DNA of 64,000 bases from Mesorhizobium sp. B2-1-8 (GCF_006442545.2 NZ_CP083952.1:3511501-3575500); one strand, 5' to 3'. Positions 16,746 to 25,764 are shown, counted from the first letter of the stretch. The notes: generated by a model from the sequence alone, not told the origin. Numbers and translations: made by a program.

Positions 16746-17933
16746 TCAGGCGGCGTTGACCAGCGCCATGCCCTCGAATTGGTGATAGCCGATCGCCGTT
16801 GCAAGGACGCTCGCGGGAATGCCTTCGAATGGCTTTTCGGCCGTAGCGTCAAAAACAGGGTAGGCGGCCTTGCGGTCGACAGCCAATGCCGCCAGCGCCA
16901 CGGCGAATGGGAACTGTGCTTCCTTCATATGCCCGGTCAGCGTCGAGAAGCCGCGCGCGGCGATTGCCGGATTGGCGTCGAGGGCCGCTTTCTCGGCAAT
17001 GGTTGCCGCATGTGCGCCGGACGCGCCCGACATGGCGAGCAGCTTGCCGCCAGGCGACGCCTGCTTGAGCAAAGCGGCGATCCCGGCGTCGAGTTCTCCG
17101 CGCGACCGTCTGGCGCGGCCGGACACGACTTGTCCGAGCTCGGCGTAAATCTTGCGCCCCCGGCTTGCCGCGTGTTCGCGCTGCTCAAGCACCAGGAAGG
17201 CGCCGCCGGAACCTGACACCACGCCGCCGCCCTCGGCGCCCTGCCTTTGCCAGACAGGCTTCCACGGGCGGCGATGCAGATAACCGGCAAGCTCATAGCC
17301 GAGCAGCATGTCGGAATGTTCGGTCTGGAAGGCGCCGCCGACCAGGATGTGCGTCGACTGGCCGGAGCGGATACGCGCGGCCGCGGTCTCGACGGCGGCG
17401 ACGCCGGCGCCTTCCTCGCCCATGAAGGTGCGCGAGGACCCCGTCACCTTGTGGACGATGGAGATGTTGCCGGCCAGCAGATTGGACAGCTGCGCCAGGA
17501 ACAGCGTTGGGCGCAGCTCGGTGGTCAGCTTCTCGTTGAGCAGCACGTCGCGGTCGTTGCGGTTTTCCGAAGCGGCGAGAATGTCGGCGTCGACCGCTTC
17601 GTCGCGCTCGCCGCCGCCGGCCGCCACCACCATGTCCATCGTGGAGCAGAGTTCGTCATTGCCCTTGATGCCGGCATCGTCCAGCGCAAGTCCGGCGGCA
17701 TAGGTGCCGAGCCTCTGCCATGTCTCCATCTGCCGCTGGTCGCCGCGCTTGGCGATCTGAAGGTTCCAGTCGATCTCGGGCAGCGGATGGACGGTGTAGG
17801 GTGCAAAGCGCGCGGCTTCGAGCACCGGCTCCCGGCCGGGTTGCGCCAGCTTCTGCCAATGGGCGTCGGGACCTTCCCCCAGCGAGGAAACAAGGCCGAT
17901 ACCAGTGATGACGACGTCGTGGGGGCTGCTCAT
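16746..17933 (-). CDS. fabF2XL: Beta-ketoacyl-ACP synthase-like protein lacking the active-site triad (FabF2XL)
   Basis: A 395-residue thiolase-fold protein. Alignment by eye with FabF1XL puts the segment FMGEEG (170-175) over TACASG, so the catalytic Cys position is Glu174. The NAHGTSTP histidine loop is replaced by MSGASGAHAAT, and only the last TGH motif (FSTLTGHMKEA) is kept. It therefore probably cannot condense alone and may act as a chain-length partner of FabF1XL. Its ATG is 55 bp after the acpXL stop. Confidence 0.85.
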   Translation of the reverse strand: MSSPHDVVITGIGLVSSLGEGPDAHWQKLAQPGREPVLEAARFAPYTVHPLPEIDWNLQIAKRGDQRQMETWQRLGTYAAGLALDDAGIKGNDELCSTMDMVVAAGGGERDEAVDADILAASENRNDRDVLLNEKLTTELRPTLFLAQLSNLLAGNISIVHKVTGSSRTFMGEEGAGVAAVETAAARIRSGQSTHILVGGAFQTEHSDMLLGYELAGYLHRRPWKPVWQRQGAEGGGVVSGSGGAFLVLEQREHAASRGRKIYAELGQVVSGRARRSRGELDAGIAALLKQASPGGKLLAMSGASGAHAATIAEKAALDANPAIAARGFSTLTGHMKEAQFPFAVALAALAVDRKAAYPVFDATAEKPFEGIPASVLATAIGYHQFEGMALVNAA

Positions 17934-17988
17934 GGGCGGCTTTGTGGGTCAGGCGACGGAGCGCGTCAAGTCACGCGCCCTGATGACC

Positions 17989-18282
17989 TCAGGCGGTCTT
18001 GGCGGCAACCAGCGCGTCGATCTTGGCGCACAGGTTCTTCATGACGAAGTAATCGTCGGTCGAAGCCTTGCCGTCATTGACCTCCTGGGTCCACTTTTCC
18101 AGCGGCACCTTGATGCCGAATTCCTTGTCGATGGCGAAGACGATGTCGAGGAAATCGAGGCTGTCGATACCGAGATCGTCAATGGTGTGGCTCTCGGGCG
18201 TGATGGTGTCGATATCGATCTCGCTGGTGTCGGCAATGATCTTGGCGACTTTGTCGAACGTAGTGGAGTTCGTGGTGGACAA
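17989..18282 (-). CDS. acpXL: Acyl carrier protein AcpXL
   Basis: A 97-residue special acyl carrier protein. The phosphopantetheine site is the serine of [20 protein letters not shown], and the long C-terminal part ([20 protein letters not shown]) is characteristic of AcpXL rather than of housekeeping AcpP. It carries the growing very-long-chain hydroxy-acyl chain. The start is taken as TTG at 18282, eight bases after an AGGA site; a longer frame to 18408 has no ribosome site and no homology. It heads the cluster acpXL-fabF2XL-fabF1XL-adh2XL-lpxXL. Confidence 0.93.
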   Translation of the reverse strand: MSTTNSTTFDKVAKIIADTSEIDIDTITPESHTIDDLGIDSLDFLDIVFAIDKEFGIKVPLEKWTQEVNDGKASTDDYFVMKNLCAKIDALVAAKTA

Positions 18283-18409
18283 GGGGCTTTTCCTTTTTTG
18301 CGGGTGGAATCTGTCCGCATTCGTTTGGGCGCTGTCTAATCGGTTTTTTCCGGCAGGAAAAGGCCTGATAAGCCGGGCGCAGATGGGCAGGGCGCCCAGG
18401 AAATGCAAG

Positions 18410-18438
18410 AAGGGCCGCCGGTTGACCCGGCGGCCCTT
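18410..18438 (-). terminator. Terminator hairpin after the slipin gene
   Basis: Perfect 12-bp stem AAGGGCCGCCGG/CCGGCGGCCCTT with a 5-base loop, 20 bp after the slipin stop. The minus-strand tail (CTTGC) is only weakly T-rich, so termination strength is uncertain. Confidence 0.6.
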
Positions 18439-18457
18439 CCATTGACGTAGCGTAAGC

Positions 18458-19603
18458 TCAGCCGTCGCGGAGCTTGACCAGGTCGTTCAACAGCCCGCCC
18501 GTTCCGTTGTGGACGGTCAGCCGCTCGACCTTGCCGGCGATGGTTTCCAGAGCCTCGAGCTCCTTCAGCCTCAGCATCACCGGGTTCTCCGCCATCACCC
18601 TGGCCGTGTTGAGCAGAGAACGCGTGGCGTTCGTCTCCTCGCGGCGGCGGATGACATTGGCCTCGGCCTGCTTTTCGGCCGAAACCACCTGGTTGAGGAT
18701 CTCGCGCATCTCGCCCGGCAAGATGACATCCTTGAGCGCGATATCGCTGACCTCGACCCCGATCTCGGCCATGTCGGCCCGGACCTTGGCCGCCGCCTCT
18801 TCGTCGACCGTCACCTTCTTTTCAAGGATCTGGTCGAGGGTGAGCGCGCCCAACGTCTTGCGGAAGGCGTATTGCAGGGCACGGTAGAGGGCCTCGGAGA
18901 AGTCCTTCACCGCGCTCACCGCCTTGACCGGATCGACGACCCGGTATTCGGCGGCGATGTTGACGCGGATCGTGACGCGATCCCTGGTCAGCACTTCCTG
19001 CCCGGCGACGTCGAGCGACTGGCGCTTGAGGTCGACGACCTTGATCTGCACCATCCGTCCGACGTTCCAGAAGCCGTGCACGCCAGCGGCAAGCGTCCGC
19101 ACAAGGACACCGTCGACGAACAGCAATCCGGCCTGACCATCCAGAACCGGATGGACGGACATCAACTCCGCCTTCCGGGCCTGGCCGAGCCGGCGCATGA
19201 CCGCCGGATCGATGGCAAGATCGGCCGACGTTTCGATCATCGTCACCTTCCACGGTCCGGCATCGGTCCACAGCACCAGCTTGCGGTCCGGCGCCAGCAC
19301 GGAATGGAGGTTGCCGTCACGCTCGATGATTGCGACCTCCGTGCGCCCGGTGCGGCCGACGGTGAAATGACGCGCGGCCACGTCCGGGAGCTTGTCGAAC
19401 AACGCCTTCTCGTACGCCGAAACGAATTCCGGGTTCTTCAGATCGTGCCGGGACACCTCAAGGCTCTGGTTCCGGTTGGCGAGCAAGTGCTCACCCGGCA
19501 GCAGGACAGCCTTGATCTCTCCCTTGTAGAGGGTGAGGGCACGTTCGTTTTCCTTTACGAGGACGCGCTCGCGTCCAAGAACCTTGTCGAGAATGGTCGT
19601 CAT
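18458..19603 (-). CDS. Slipin/SPFH-domain membrane-associated protein
   Basis: A 381-residue band-7 family protein. The SPFH domain spans about residues 180-330 ([20 protein letters not shown], then [20 protein letters not shown] and [18 protein letters not shown]), with a C-terminal helical region rich in Ala, Glu and Arg that would oligomerise. Unlike classical slipins the N-terminus lacks a clear transmembrane hairpin. Slipins organise membrane microdomains and often pair with NfeD proteases, but no NfeD gene is adjacent. The start at 19603 is set by AGGAG seven bases upstream. Confidence 0.85.
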   Translation of the reverse strand: MTTILDKVLGRERVLVKENERALTLYKGEIKAVLLPGEHLLANRNQSLEVSRHDLKNPEFVSAYEKALFDKLPDVAARHFTVGRTGRTEVAIIERDGNLHSVLAPDRKLVLWTDAGPWKVTMIETSADLAIDPAVMRRLGQARKAELMSVHPVLDGQAGLLFVDGVLVRTLAAGVHGFWNVGRMVQIKVVDLKRQSLDVAGQEVLTRDRVTIRVNIAAEYRVVDPVKAVSAVKDFSEALYRALQYAFRKTLGALTLDQILEKKVTVDEEAAAKVRADMAEIGVEVSDIALKDVILPGEMREILNQVVSAEKQAEANVIRRREETNATRSLLNTARVMAENPVMLRLKELEALETIAGKVERLTVHNGTGGLLNDLVKLRDG

Positions 19604-19932
19604 TGTCTTACTCCTGTCGGGCATGGCCCCATGCGAGGCGTCACGTCATGCGTCGATCTTCCCTTCGTTTCTCGTGTCACTTCCAATTCCGGCACGAATG
19701 ATCCGGGGACTGGTGGCATCAATCCGTGGCGGGTCCTCGGGAGCGGATCGCGGGGCAGTGAAGCGGGCGCCGGAGGCCAAAAGTCTCCGTTGCCGGCGAC
19801 GTTGCGCCTTGACCATCACCGCGAGCCTGGCCGCGAGCCGATGGCGTCAGACCTTTCGATACGGCCTTGGCCCGAAGGCTTTGGCCGTCCGTTAGGTCTT
19901 CAGCATTCCAGTCCCCGGACCGTTTCAGATAA
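19604..19932. other. Non-coding stretch with distant inverted 12-mers
   Basis: No credible gene is seen between the slipin start and the tRNA-like sequences. The 12-mer TCCGGGGACTGG at 19702-19713 recurs inverted at 19908-19919, bounding a 218-bp block. The block has no visible target duplication and no coding content, so a miniature mobile element is only a guess. Confidence 0.35.
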
Positions 19933-19958
19933 CACCTGGTAGGTGCTGGCTTATCAGG

Positions 19959-20031
19959 CCAATGGAGAAGGAATCGAACCTTCGACAGTCAGATTATGAG
20001 TCTGATGCTCTCCCAGCTGAGCTATCCGTGG
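19959..20031 (-). pseudogene. tRNA-Met(CAT)-like sequence, degenerate
   Basis: On the minus strand the D arm (GCTC...GAGC), a perfect anticodon arm TCAGA-CTCATAA-TCTGA (anticodon CAT) and a perfect T arm GAAGG-TTCGATT-CCTTC are present in correct spacing. The acceptor pairs only 5 of 7 (CCACGGA with TCCATTG), no CCA follows, and its first three bases are the CCA end of the tRNA-Thr-like sequence upstream. A working tRNA is doubtful. Confidence 0.55.
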
Positions 20032-20102
20032 TGCAGACGACGGGACTCGAACCCACAACCTCCGGATTACGTCCGGCGCTCTCCCAGTTGAGCTACATCC
20101 GC
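20029..20102 (-). pseudogene. tRNA-Thr(CGT)-like sequence with shortened anticodon loop
   Basis: Acceptor GCGGATG pairs fully (with wobbles) to CGTCTGC, then A and an encoded CCA. D arm GCTC...GAGC and T arm GTGGG-TTCGAGT-CCCGT are present. The anticodon stem CCGGA/TCCGG is intact but the loop is only five bases (CGTAA); a normal loop would have C32 and U33 before CGTAA, giving anticodon CGT. The two-base loss should prevent decoding. Confidence 0.55.
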
Positions 20103-20331
20103 GATCCCAATCCCCAAAGCGGCGCCGTACACAGGGCGGCAAAGCCGCCTGCACGGGCGGAGACGAAAGCTCCAACCGTTGTGCTCGCTTCGGTTTTCGT
20201 GACCGGGAGCGCGCCTATAGCCCCTGCGACGGGTTGTCGCAAGCGGCATTGTCGTGTCGAATTCGCGGCTTCTTTCGGCGTGGCATTTCGGCAACACTGG
20301 GAGGCCGCGTCTGCAATCGGGAGCTGCAGCC

Positions 20332-20880
20332 TCAGAAGGTGACGCGGCCAAGCACGCGCAGGCCGTCGCCCTGCGGTTCGACGACCACGGCCTCGCCCTC
20401 GCGCGGCGAGACGCCGGTGAGCGCCACGATGTTTTCCAGATGGGTGACCAGGACCAGATTGTCGGAGCCGGAATAGGCGCGGATTTCCTTCATGATGGCG
20501 GCGATCTGCGCTGCTTTCTGTGCATCGTCGCCCTTCAGGAGGTCGAGCGGTGGAAAAGGCTCCGGCTCGGCCTCGAAGGCGGTGCGTGCCGTGTCGAGGC
20601 AGCGGCAATAGCGGCTGGACAGAATGCGCTCGATGGGAGCCGCGCGGGCGGCAAACAGGGCGCCGATCTTGCTTGCCTGCTGCTTGCCGCGCGCCGACAG
20701 ATTGACCTGGGTGGCGCAATTGCCGATGTCGAAATTGGCGGGGTCGGTGGTGCCGGTGACCATGGCATGGCGCAGCAGTACGACATGGCCGCCGTCGCGC
20801 AGCAGCGCCCAGCCGGCGTCCGTCGCGTGCGCGGCGGCGGGGACCACAAGCAGGAACAACGCCAAGGCTAACCGGATCAT
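20332..20880 (-). CDS. Exported histidine phosphatase family protein
   Basis: A 182-residue protein with a signal peptide (MIRLALALFLLVVPAAAHA, 1-19) and a small histidine-phosphatase domain. The phospho-accepting His is in VVLLRHAMV (RHA instead of the usual RHG), and the second catalytic His is in LVLVTHLENI. The start at 20880 follows GGAAGGGG and is directly before the signal peptide; a longer upstream frame is unlikely. Substrate unknown. Confidence 0.82.
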   Translation of the reverse strand: MIRLALALFLLVVPAAAHATDAGWALLRDGGHVVLLRHAMVTGTTDPANFDIGNCATQVNLSARGKQQASKIGALFAARAAPIERILSSRYCRCLDTARTAFEAEPEPFPPLDLLKGDDAQKAAQIAAIMKEIRAYSGSDNLVLVTHLENIVALTGVSPREGEAVVVEPQGDGLRVLGRVTF

Positions 20881-20991
20881 CGCCACCCCTTCCATGAGTC
20901 CGCATCGGGTCCCAACCATTCGCATATAGGGATTGGAAAGCGGGCACAAAGACAAGCCAGGCGTCGGCCGCGTCTCATGCCTCACTTTTTG

Positions 20992-21110
20992 GCGAGCTGC
21001 TGCTTCACCAGATCGATCTTCTGGTCGGTGAGCGGCATGGGGATCGTGTAGCCGGCTTCGGTAAAGCTTGCCTGCCGACGATGATCAAATTCGGGCGCGA
21101 TTGCGCCGCG
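20992..21110 (-). pseudogene. C-terminal remnant of an unidentified gene
   Basis: The minus strand reads ASFTEAGYTIPMPLTDQ followed by KIDLVKQQLAKK and a TGA at 20992, which looks like a true protein C-terminus but has no start. Just upstream a different frame reads PNLIIVGRQ, suggesting a frameshift at about 21080. The family is not recognised. The remnant is bounded by the AEC transporter start at 21136. Confidence 0.35.
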
Positions 21111-21135
21111 ACCGTGGGTCGCCTATCCCTGAAAA

Positions 21136-22086
21136 ATGTCTCCGCTCACCGAAACCGTCCTGTTCGTCTTCAGTCTTGTCGCGCTCGGCTATCTCGCTGG
21201 GCTCACAGGCTATTTGAGGCCGGCGAGCGGCGAGGGGATATCCGACTTCGCGGTCTCTGTGGCAATGCCGCTGCTCCTGTTCCAGACCATGGTCAAGGCG
21301 GATTTCCATGGCGTGGCGCCTTGGCCGCTATGGGGCGCCTATTTCACGGCCGCGGCGATCACCTGGGCGGCGGGCCATGCCGTCACCACGCGGATCTTCG
21401 GTCGCGATGCGCGCGCCGGGGTGGTCGGCGGGGTGTCGTCGGCCTATTCCAATATCGTGCTGCTCGGTGCCCCCTTCATCCTTGGCATATTCGGTCCGAG
21501 CGGCTTCGAAGTGCTGTCGCTGCTGGTCTCGGTGCATCTGCCGATCATGATGATGGCGTCGATCGTGCTGTTCGAGATGTTCGGCCGGGGCAGCGGCGAA
21601 CAGCTACATCCGTTGCGGGTCCTGCGCGGCTTCCTGAGACGGCTGTTCGTCAACCCGCTGATCATCGGCATTCTCCTGGGGCTGGCATGGCGGCTCAGCG
21701 GCGTGCCGCTGCCCGGTTTCGTCATGCGGCTGGTCGATGCGCTGGCGAATACGGCCGGGCCGGTGGCGCTGTTCGCCATGGGGCTCAGCCTGCGCCGTTT
21801 CGGCATATCGGGCAATGTCCGCCCGGCGCTGGCGCTTTCGGTGCTGAAGCTGTTCCTGATGCCGGCGCTGGTTCTTGCCTTCGTCTGGCTGCTCGGCCTG
21901 CCGTCGTTGACGGCCAAGGTGGCGGTCGTGGTGGCGGCGCTGCCCTCCGGCATCAACTCCTATCTCATCGCCGTCCAGTTCAACACCGGCCAGGCACTGG
22001 CGTCGAACCAGATGACCATCGCGACTGCCTGCGCCGTGCTCACCACCGCTTTCTGGCTGACGGTGGTCCTGCATGTCTTCGGGTGA
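21136..22086 (+). CDS. AEC-family (auxin efflux carrier type) transporter
   Basis: A 316-residue inner-membrane protein with about ten transmembrane segments in the 5+5 pattern of the AEC family: VALGYLAGLTGYL in the first helix region, SSAYSNIVLLGAPFILGIFG in the first half and ALPSGINSYLIAVQF in the second. Bacterial members export or import small carboxylates such as malate. No substrate clue comes from the neighbours; gabD lies 183 bp downstream on the same strand. Confidence 0.87.
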   Translation: MSPLTETVLFVFSLVALGYLAGLTGYLRPASGEGISDFAVSVAMPLLLFQTMVKADFHGVAPWPLWGAYFTAAAITWAAGHAVTTRIFGRDARAGVVGGVSSAYSNIVLLGAPFILGIFGPSGFEVLSLLVSVHLPIMMMASIVLFEMFGRGSGEQLHPLRVLRGFLRRLFVNPLIIGILLGLAWRLSGVPLPGFVMRLVDALANTAGPVALFAMGLSLRRFGISGNVRPALALSVLKLFLMPALVLAFVWLLGLPSLTAKVAVVVAALPSGINSYLIAVQFNTGQALASNQMTIATACAVLTTAFWLTVVLHVFG

Positions 22087-22268
22087 GATTGACGACGGCG
22101 TGTGCCGCTCGCTCTCGCCTTGCGCTGGTCCAACCCCTATATGCCATCTTGCGATTGCTTGCGGGGCTTTCCCTAGGTTAAGAGCAATGGCTCCAGCGTG
22201 CGGCCCCGCCTGCGCTTTACCGAAGACATCCAGATAGCGGCCCGTGAGCGCCGAACGGAGGCTAGACC

Positions 22269-23726
22269 ATGCTTCAGAAAACCAGCCATTTCATGCGCCA
22301 GGCCAATCTCATCAACGGCGAGTGGGTGCAGGCCGACAGCGGCCAGACGGTCGATGTGAACAATCCGGCTACCGGCCTCAAGATCGGCACGGTGCCGAAG
22401 TCGGGCAAGGCCGAGACACGCCGCGCCATCGAGGCGGCCGACGAAGCTTTCAAGACCTGGCGCAAGACGACCGCGCTCGAGCGCTCCAAGCTGCTGCGCA
22501 AGCTGCATGATGCGATGATGGACAATCAGGACGTGCTGGCCGAACTGCTCACCATCGAGCAGGGCAAGTCGCTGTTCGAATCCAAGGGCGAGATCGGTTC
22601 GGCTGCCGCCTACATCCTGTGGTTCGCCGAAGAAGGCCGCCGCACCTATGGCGACGTCGTGCCCTCGCCATGGGCGGACCGCCGCATCCTGGTGACCAAG
22701 GAACCGGTCGGCGTCATCGCCGCCATCACGCCGTGGAATTTCCCGTCCTCGATGCTGGCCCGCAAGCTCGGTCCCGCACTTGCCGCAGGCTGCACCGCCG
22801 TCGTCAAGCCGGCCTCGCAGACGCCGTATTCCGGCCTTGCCTGGGGCGCACTGGCCGAGGAAGTGGGCTTTCCCAAGGGCGTCGTCAACATCCTGACGGG
22901 CGCCGCCGGCGAGATCGGCGACGAGATCTGCGCCAATCCGCTGGTCAAGAAGATCACCTTCACCGGCTCGACGGAGGTCGGCAAGATCCTGATCCAGAAA
23001 TCGTCGGTCACCGTCAAGAAGGTGTCTATGGAACTCGGCGGCAATGCGCCGTTCATCGTCTTCGACGACGCCGACATCGACCGTGCCGTGGCCGGCGCGA
23101 TCACCGCCAAATACCGCAATTCCGGCCAGACCTGCGTCTGCACCAACCGCTTCCTCGTCCAGGCCGGTGTTTACGACAAGTTCGTCGAGAAGCTCGCCGC
23201 GGCCAGCAACGGACTGAAGGTCGGTTCCGGCCTCGAAGAGGGCGTCCAGCAGGGGCCACTGATCGACGAGAAGGCGGTCGAGAAGGTCGAGGAGCTGATC
23301 GCCGATGCCACTTCGAAGGGCGGCAAGGTCGTCGCAGGCGGTCATCGCCACGCGCTCGGCGGCTCATTCTTCCAGCCGACGGTCATCGCCAACGCGACGC
23401 CGAAAATGCGCTTCATGAAGGAAGAGATCTTTGGCCCGGTCGCACCCGTGTTCAAGTTCGAAACCGAGGAAGAGGCCGTCGCGCTTGCCAACGACACCGA
23501 GTTCGGCCTTGCCTGCTATTTCTATACCGGCGATCTCGGCCGCGCCTTCCGGGTCATGGAAGGCCTGAAATACGGCATGGTCGGCGTCAATGAAGGCCTC
23601 ATCACCACCCCGGAGGCACCGTTCGGCGGCGTCAAGGAATCCGGACTTGGCAAGGAAGGCGGACATCAGGGCATTGAGGACTACCTCGATACCAAATATG
23701 TGTGCATCGGCGGCCTCGGCCTCTGA
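22269..23726 (+). CDS. gabD: NADP-type succinate-semialdehyde dehydrogenase
   Basis: A 485-residue aldehyde dehydrogenase of the GabD group. Catalytic residues are visible: E255 in SMELGGNAPF and C289 in NSGQTCVCTNR; cofactor segment GSTEVGK near 233-239. It oxidises succinate semialdehyde to succinate in 4-aminobutyrate catabolism. An ACGGAGG site lies upstream of the ATG. Glutarate-semialdehyde dehydrogenase is a close alternative that sequence alone cannot exclude; no gabT is adjacent. Confidence 0.9.
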   Translation: MLQKTSHFMRQANLINGEWVQADSGQTVDVNNPATGLKIGTVPKSGKAETRRAIEAADEAFKTWRKTTALERSKLLRKLHDAMMDNQDVLAELLTIEQGKSLFESKGEIGSAAAYILWFAEEGRRTYGDVVPSPWADRRILVTKEPVGVIAAITPWNFPSSMLARKLGPALAAGCTAVVKPASQTPYSGLAWGALAEEVGFPKGVVNILTGAAGEIGDEICANPLVKKITFTGSTEVGKILIQKSSVTVKKVSMELGGNAPFIVFDDADIDRAVAGAITAKYRNSGQTCVCTNRFLVQAGVYDKFVEKLAAASNGLKVGSGLEEGVQQGPLIDEKAVEKVEELIADATSKGGKVVAGGHRHALGGSFFQPTVIANATPKMRFMKEEIFGPVAPVFKFETEEEAVALANDTEFGLACYFYTGDLGRAFRVMEGLKYGMVGVNEGLITTPEAPFGGVKESGLGKEGGHQGIEDYLDTKYVCIGGLGL

Positions 23727-23812
23727 TAGGCTGGTGCTGGGGCAGGCTTGTAAACCTGCCTCAGGGCTGAACAACCAGCCGAAGTCCTTTGGATCCACTG
23801 GCATTTGCGGGC

Positions 23813-24835
23813 ATGATGATGAAGGACGGCGAGGTTTTCGGCACGACGCAGGCGGGCGAACCGATCCGCCGCTTCACCATCAGGGGCGGCGGCCTCACCG
23901 CCAACATCATCGGGCTTGGCGCCATCGTCCAGGACCTTCGCCTGACCGGGCATGATGCGCCGTTGGTCCTCGGCTACAGCAATCTGGAGGCCTATGAGAC
24001 CGACACTGGCTTCTTCGGGGCCGTGGTCGGGCGCTACGCCAACCGCATCGGCGACGGCCGCTTCACGATTGGCGGCAACCGCTACCAGACCGAGCGCAAC
24101 TTCCTGGACAAGCATACGCTGCATGGCGGCTCGCAAGGCTACTCCCACCGGCCATGGACGGTTTCACTGCATGGTAGGGACTTCGTCACGCTGACGCTGC
24201 ATGATCCCGATGGCGCGATGGGCTTTCCCGGCGCGCTCGACGTTACCTGCACCTACCGGCTGAAAATTCCCGGCACGCTCAGCGTCGAACTGACGGCGAC
24301 CTGCGAGGAGCCGACGCCGTGCAATCTCACCCAGCATTCCTACTTCAACCTCGATGATGGCGGCACGGGCGACATTCTCGACCACAGGATGATGCTGAAC
24401 GCCGGCGCCTATCTGCCTGTCGACGGCGACATGATCCCGACCGGCGTGGTCAAGCCGGTCGACGGCACGCCTTTCGATTTTCGCCAGGCGCGGCCGCTGC
24501 GCATGGAGACCGAGGGTGAGCAGCTTCCCTACGACCAGAATTTCTGCCTGGCCGCGACACGCGGGCCGCTCAAGCAGGCAGCGTGGGTGCAAGGGGCGAA
24601 TTCCGGCGTCGAGATGGAAGTCTGGACCACGGAGCCTGGTGTTCAGCTCTATACCGGCCAATATGTGACGCCACGCACTGGCCTGGATGGACGAAATTAC
24701 AAGGCCTTCAGCGGTTTTTGCCTGGAGCCGCAGATATGGCCGGACGCGCCGAACCGGCCCTATTTCCCGCAGGCGACGCTATGGCCGGGCGCAATCTACC
24801 ACCACGTGACCGAATACCGGTTCCGGCAGGGTTAA
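23813..24835 (+). CDS. galM: Aldose 1-epimerase (galactose mutarotase)
   Basis: A 340-residue mutarotase converting alpha- and beta-anomers of aldoses. Catalytic motifs: HTLHGGSQGY, the general acid in LTQHSYFNLDDGG, and the general base Glu in FSGFCLEPQIWPDAP. The start is uncertain: three consecutive ATGs begin at 23813, none with a strong ribosome site, and a TTG at 23789 would add eight residues. It ends five bases before the convergent kdgK gene. Confidence 0.9.
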   Translation: MMMKDGEVFGTTQAGEPIRRFTIRGGGLTANIIGLGAIVQDLRLTGHDAPLVLGYSNLEAYETDTGFFGAVVGRYANRIGDGRFTIGGNRYQTERNFLDKHTLHGGSQGYSHRPWTVSLHGRDFVTLTLHDPDGAMGFPGALDVTCTYRLKIPGTLSVELTATCEEPTPCNLTQHSYFNLDDGGTGDILDHRMMLNAGAYLPVDGDMIPTGVVKPVDGTPFDFRQARPLRMETEGEQLPYDQNFCLAATRGPLKQAAWVQGANSGVEMEVWTTEPGVQLYTGQYVTPRTGLDGRNYKAFSGFCLEPQIWPDAPNRPYFPQATLWPGAIYHHVTEYRFRQG

Positions 24836-24840
24836 CTTTT

Positions 24841-25764
24841 TCAGGACTTGTCGAACGCCGCTCGTAGCGTCTCGAACGGCGCCAGCGCCCCGCGGACCTG
24901 CACGACGGCGGCGGCAACGCGGTGCGCGTGCCCGACAGCATCCGTCGGACCAAACCCGGCAAGCCGTGCGGCGAGATAGCCGCCGTTGAAGGAATCCCCG
25001 GCACCTGTCGTGTCCACGGGCGCCGCTACATGGATTGCGGCGACCTCCCGCAACGCTCCACCATCGGCAATCAAGGCCGGCGCTTCGCCGTTCTTGACCA
25101 CGACCTCCTTGACCAATTGACCGAGGCGATCAGCGGTCGCCTGCGGTGTCTCATCACCGAACAGCATTTGCTCGTCCGGGAAGGTCGGCAATGCGATGTC
25201 GGTGACGGCAAGCGCCGCGACGATCGCTGCCTGCGCATCTTCGCGGCGGCGCCAGAGCCGGGGCCGATAATTCGGATCAAAAGCGATCAGCGAGCCCGCC
25301 GCGCGTGCCTTGGTCACCGCTGCAAGCAGTGTCTTGCGCGCGGCATCGTCCAGAATTGCCAAGGTGATTCCAGAAAAGTACACAAGCGCCTGATTTTCCA
25401 GATTTTTCGACAGTGCTGCTGGATCCGACGCGAGCTGCCTGGCGGCGGCGTCGCCGCGCCAGTAGGTGAAGGAACGCTCTGCGCCGGTCAGCGTGATCGC
25501 GTAGAGGCCGGGGCGTGCGCCCGGTATGACCGGGCTGGAACCGATGCGGATGCCGTTTTCGGCGAAGAAAGCGATCTGGCCTTGCGAGAAAGGGTCGTCG
25601 CCGAAGGCCGAGACATAGGTTGCCGGCCGGTCGCCGCTCAGCGCATGCAGCGCCCACAGCGTGTTGAACGTGTCGCCGGCAAAGCCCATGCGCCAGTTCG
25701 GGCCGGTCTGGCCCGACAGTTCCAGCATGCATTCGCCGATCGAGGCGACGCCGTTTCCCGCCAT
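24841..25764 (-). CDS. kdgK: PfkB-family sugar kinase, probable 2-dehydro-3-deoxygluconokinase
   Basis: A 307-residue ribokinase-family enzyme. The N-terminal substrate region includes GFAGDTFNTLWAL, and the C-terminal anion-hole/catalytic motif is DTTGAGDSFNGGYLAA with the catalytic Asp of GAGD. The family phosphorylates KDG to KDPG, feeding the Entner-Doudoroff pathway; the pattern fits KdgK better than fructokinase, but specificity is inferred. GGAGG seven bases upstream fixes the ATG at 25764. Confidence 0.85.
   Translation of the reverse strand: MAGNGVASIGECMLELSGQTGPNWRMGFAGDTFNTLWALHALSGDRPATYVSAFGDDPFSQGQIAFFAENGIRIGSSPVIPGARPGLYAITLTGAERSFTYWRGDAAARQLASDPAALSKNLENQALVYFSGITLAILDDAARKTLLAAVTKARAAGSLIAFDPNYRPRLWRRREDAQAAIVAALAVTDIALPTFPDEQMLFGDETPQATADRLGQLVKEVVVKNGEAPALIADGGALREVAAIHVAAPVDTTGAGDSFNGGYLAARLAGFGPTDAVGHAHRVAAAVVQVRGALAPFETLRAAFDKS

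Noticed and set aside
19933..19945. Short CACCT/AGGTG hairpin after the tRNA-like pair
   Set aside because: Only five base pairs with a three-base loop; too weak to call a terminator.
21081..22181. 366-codon frame overlapping the AEC transporter on the same strand
   Set aside because: It is a shadow frame with Arg/Gly/Ala bias; the AEC frame encodes the transmembrane protein.
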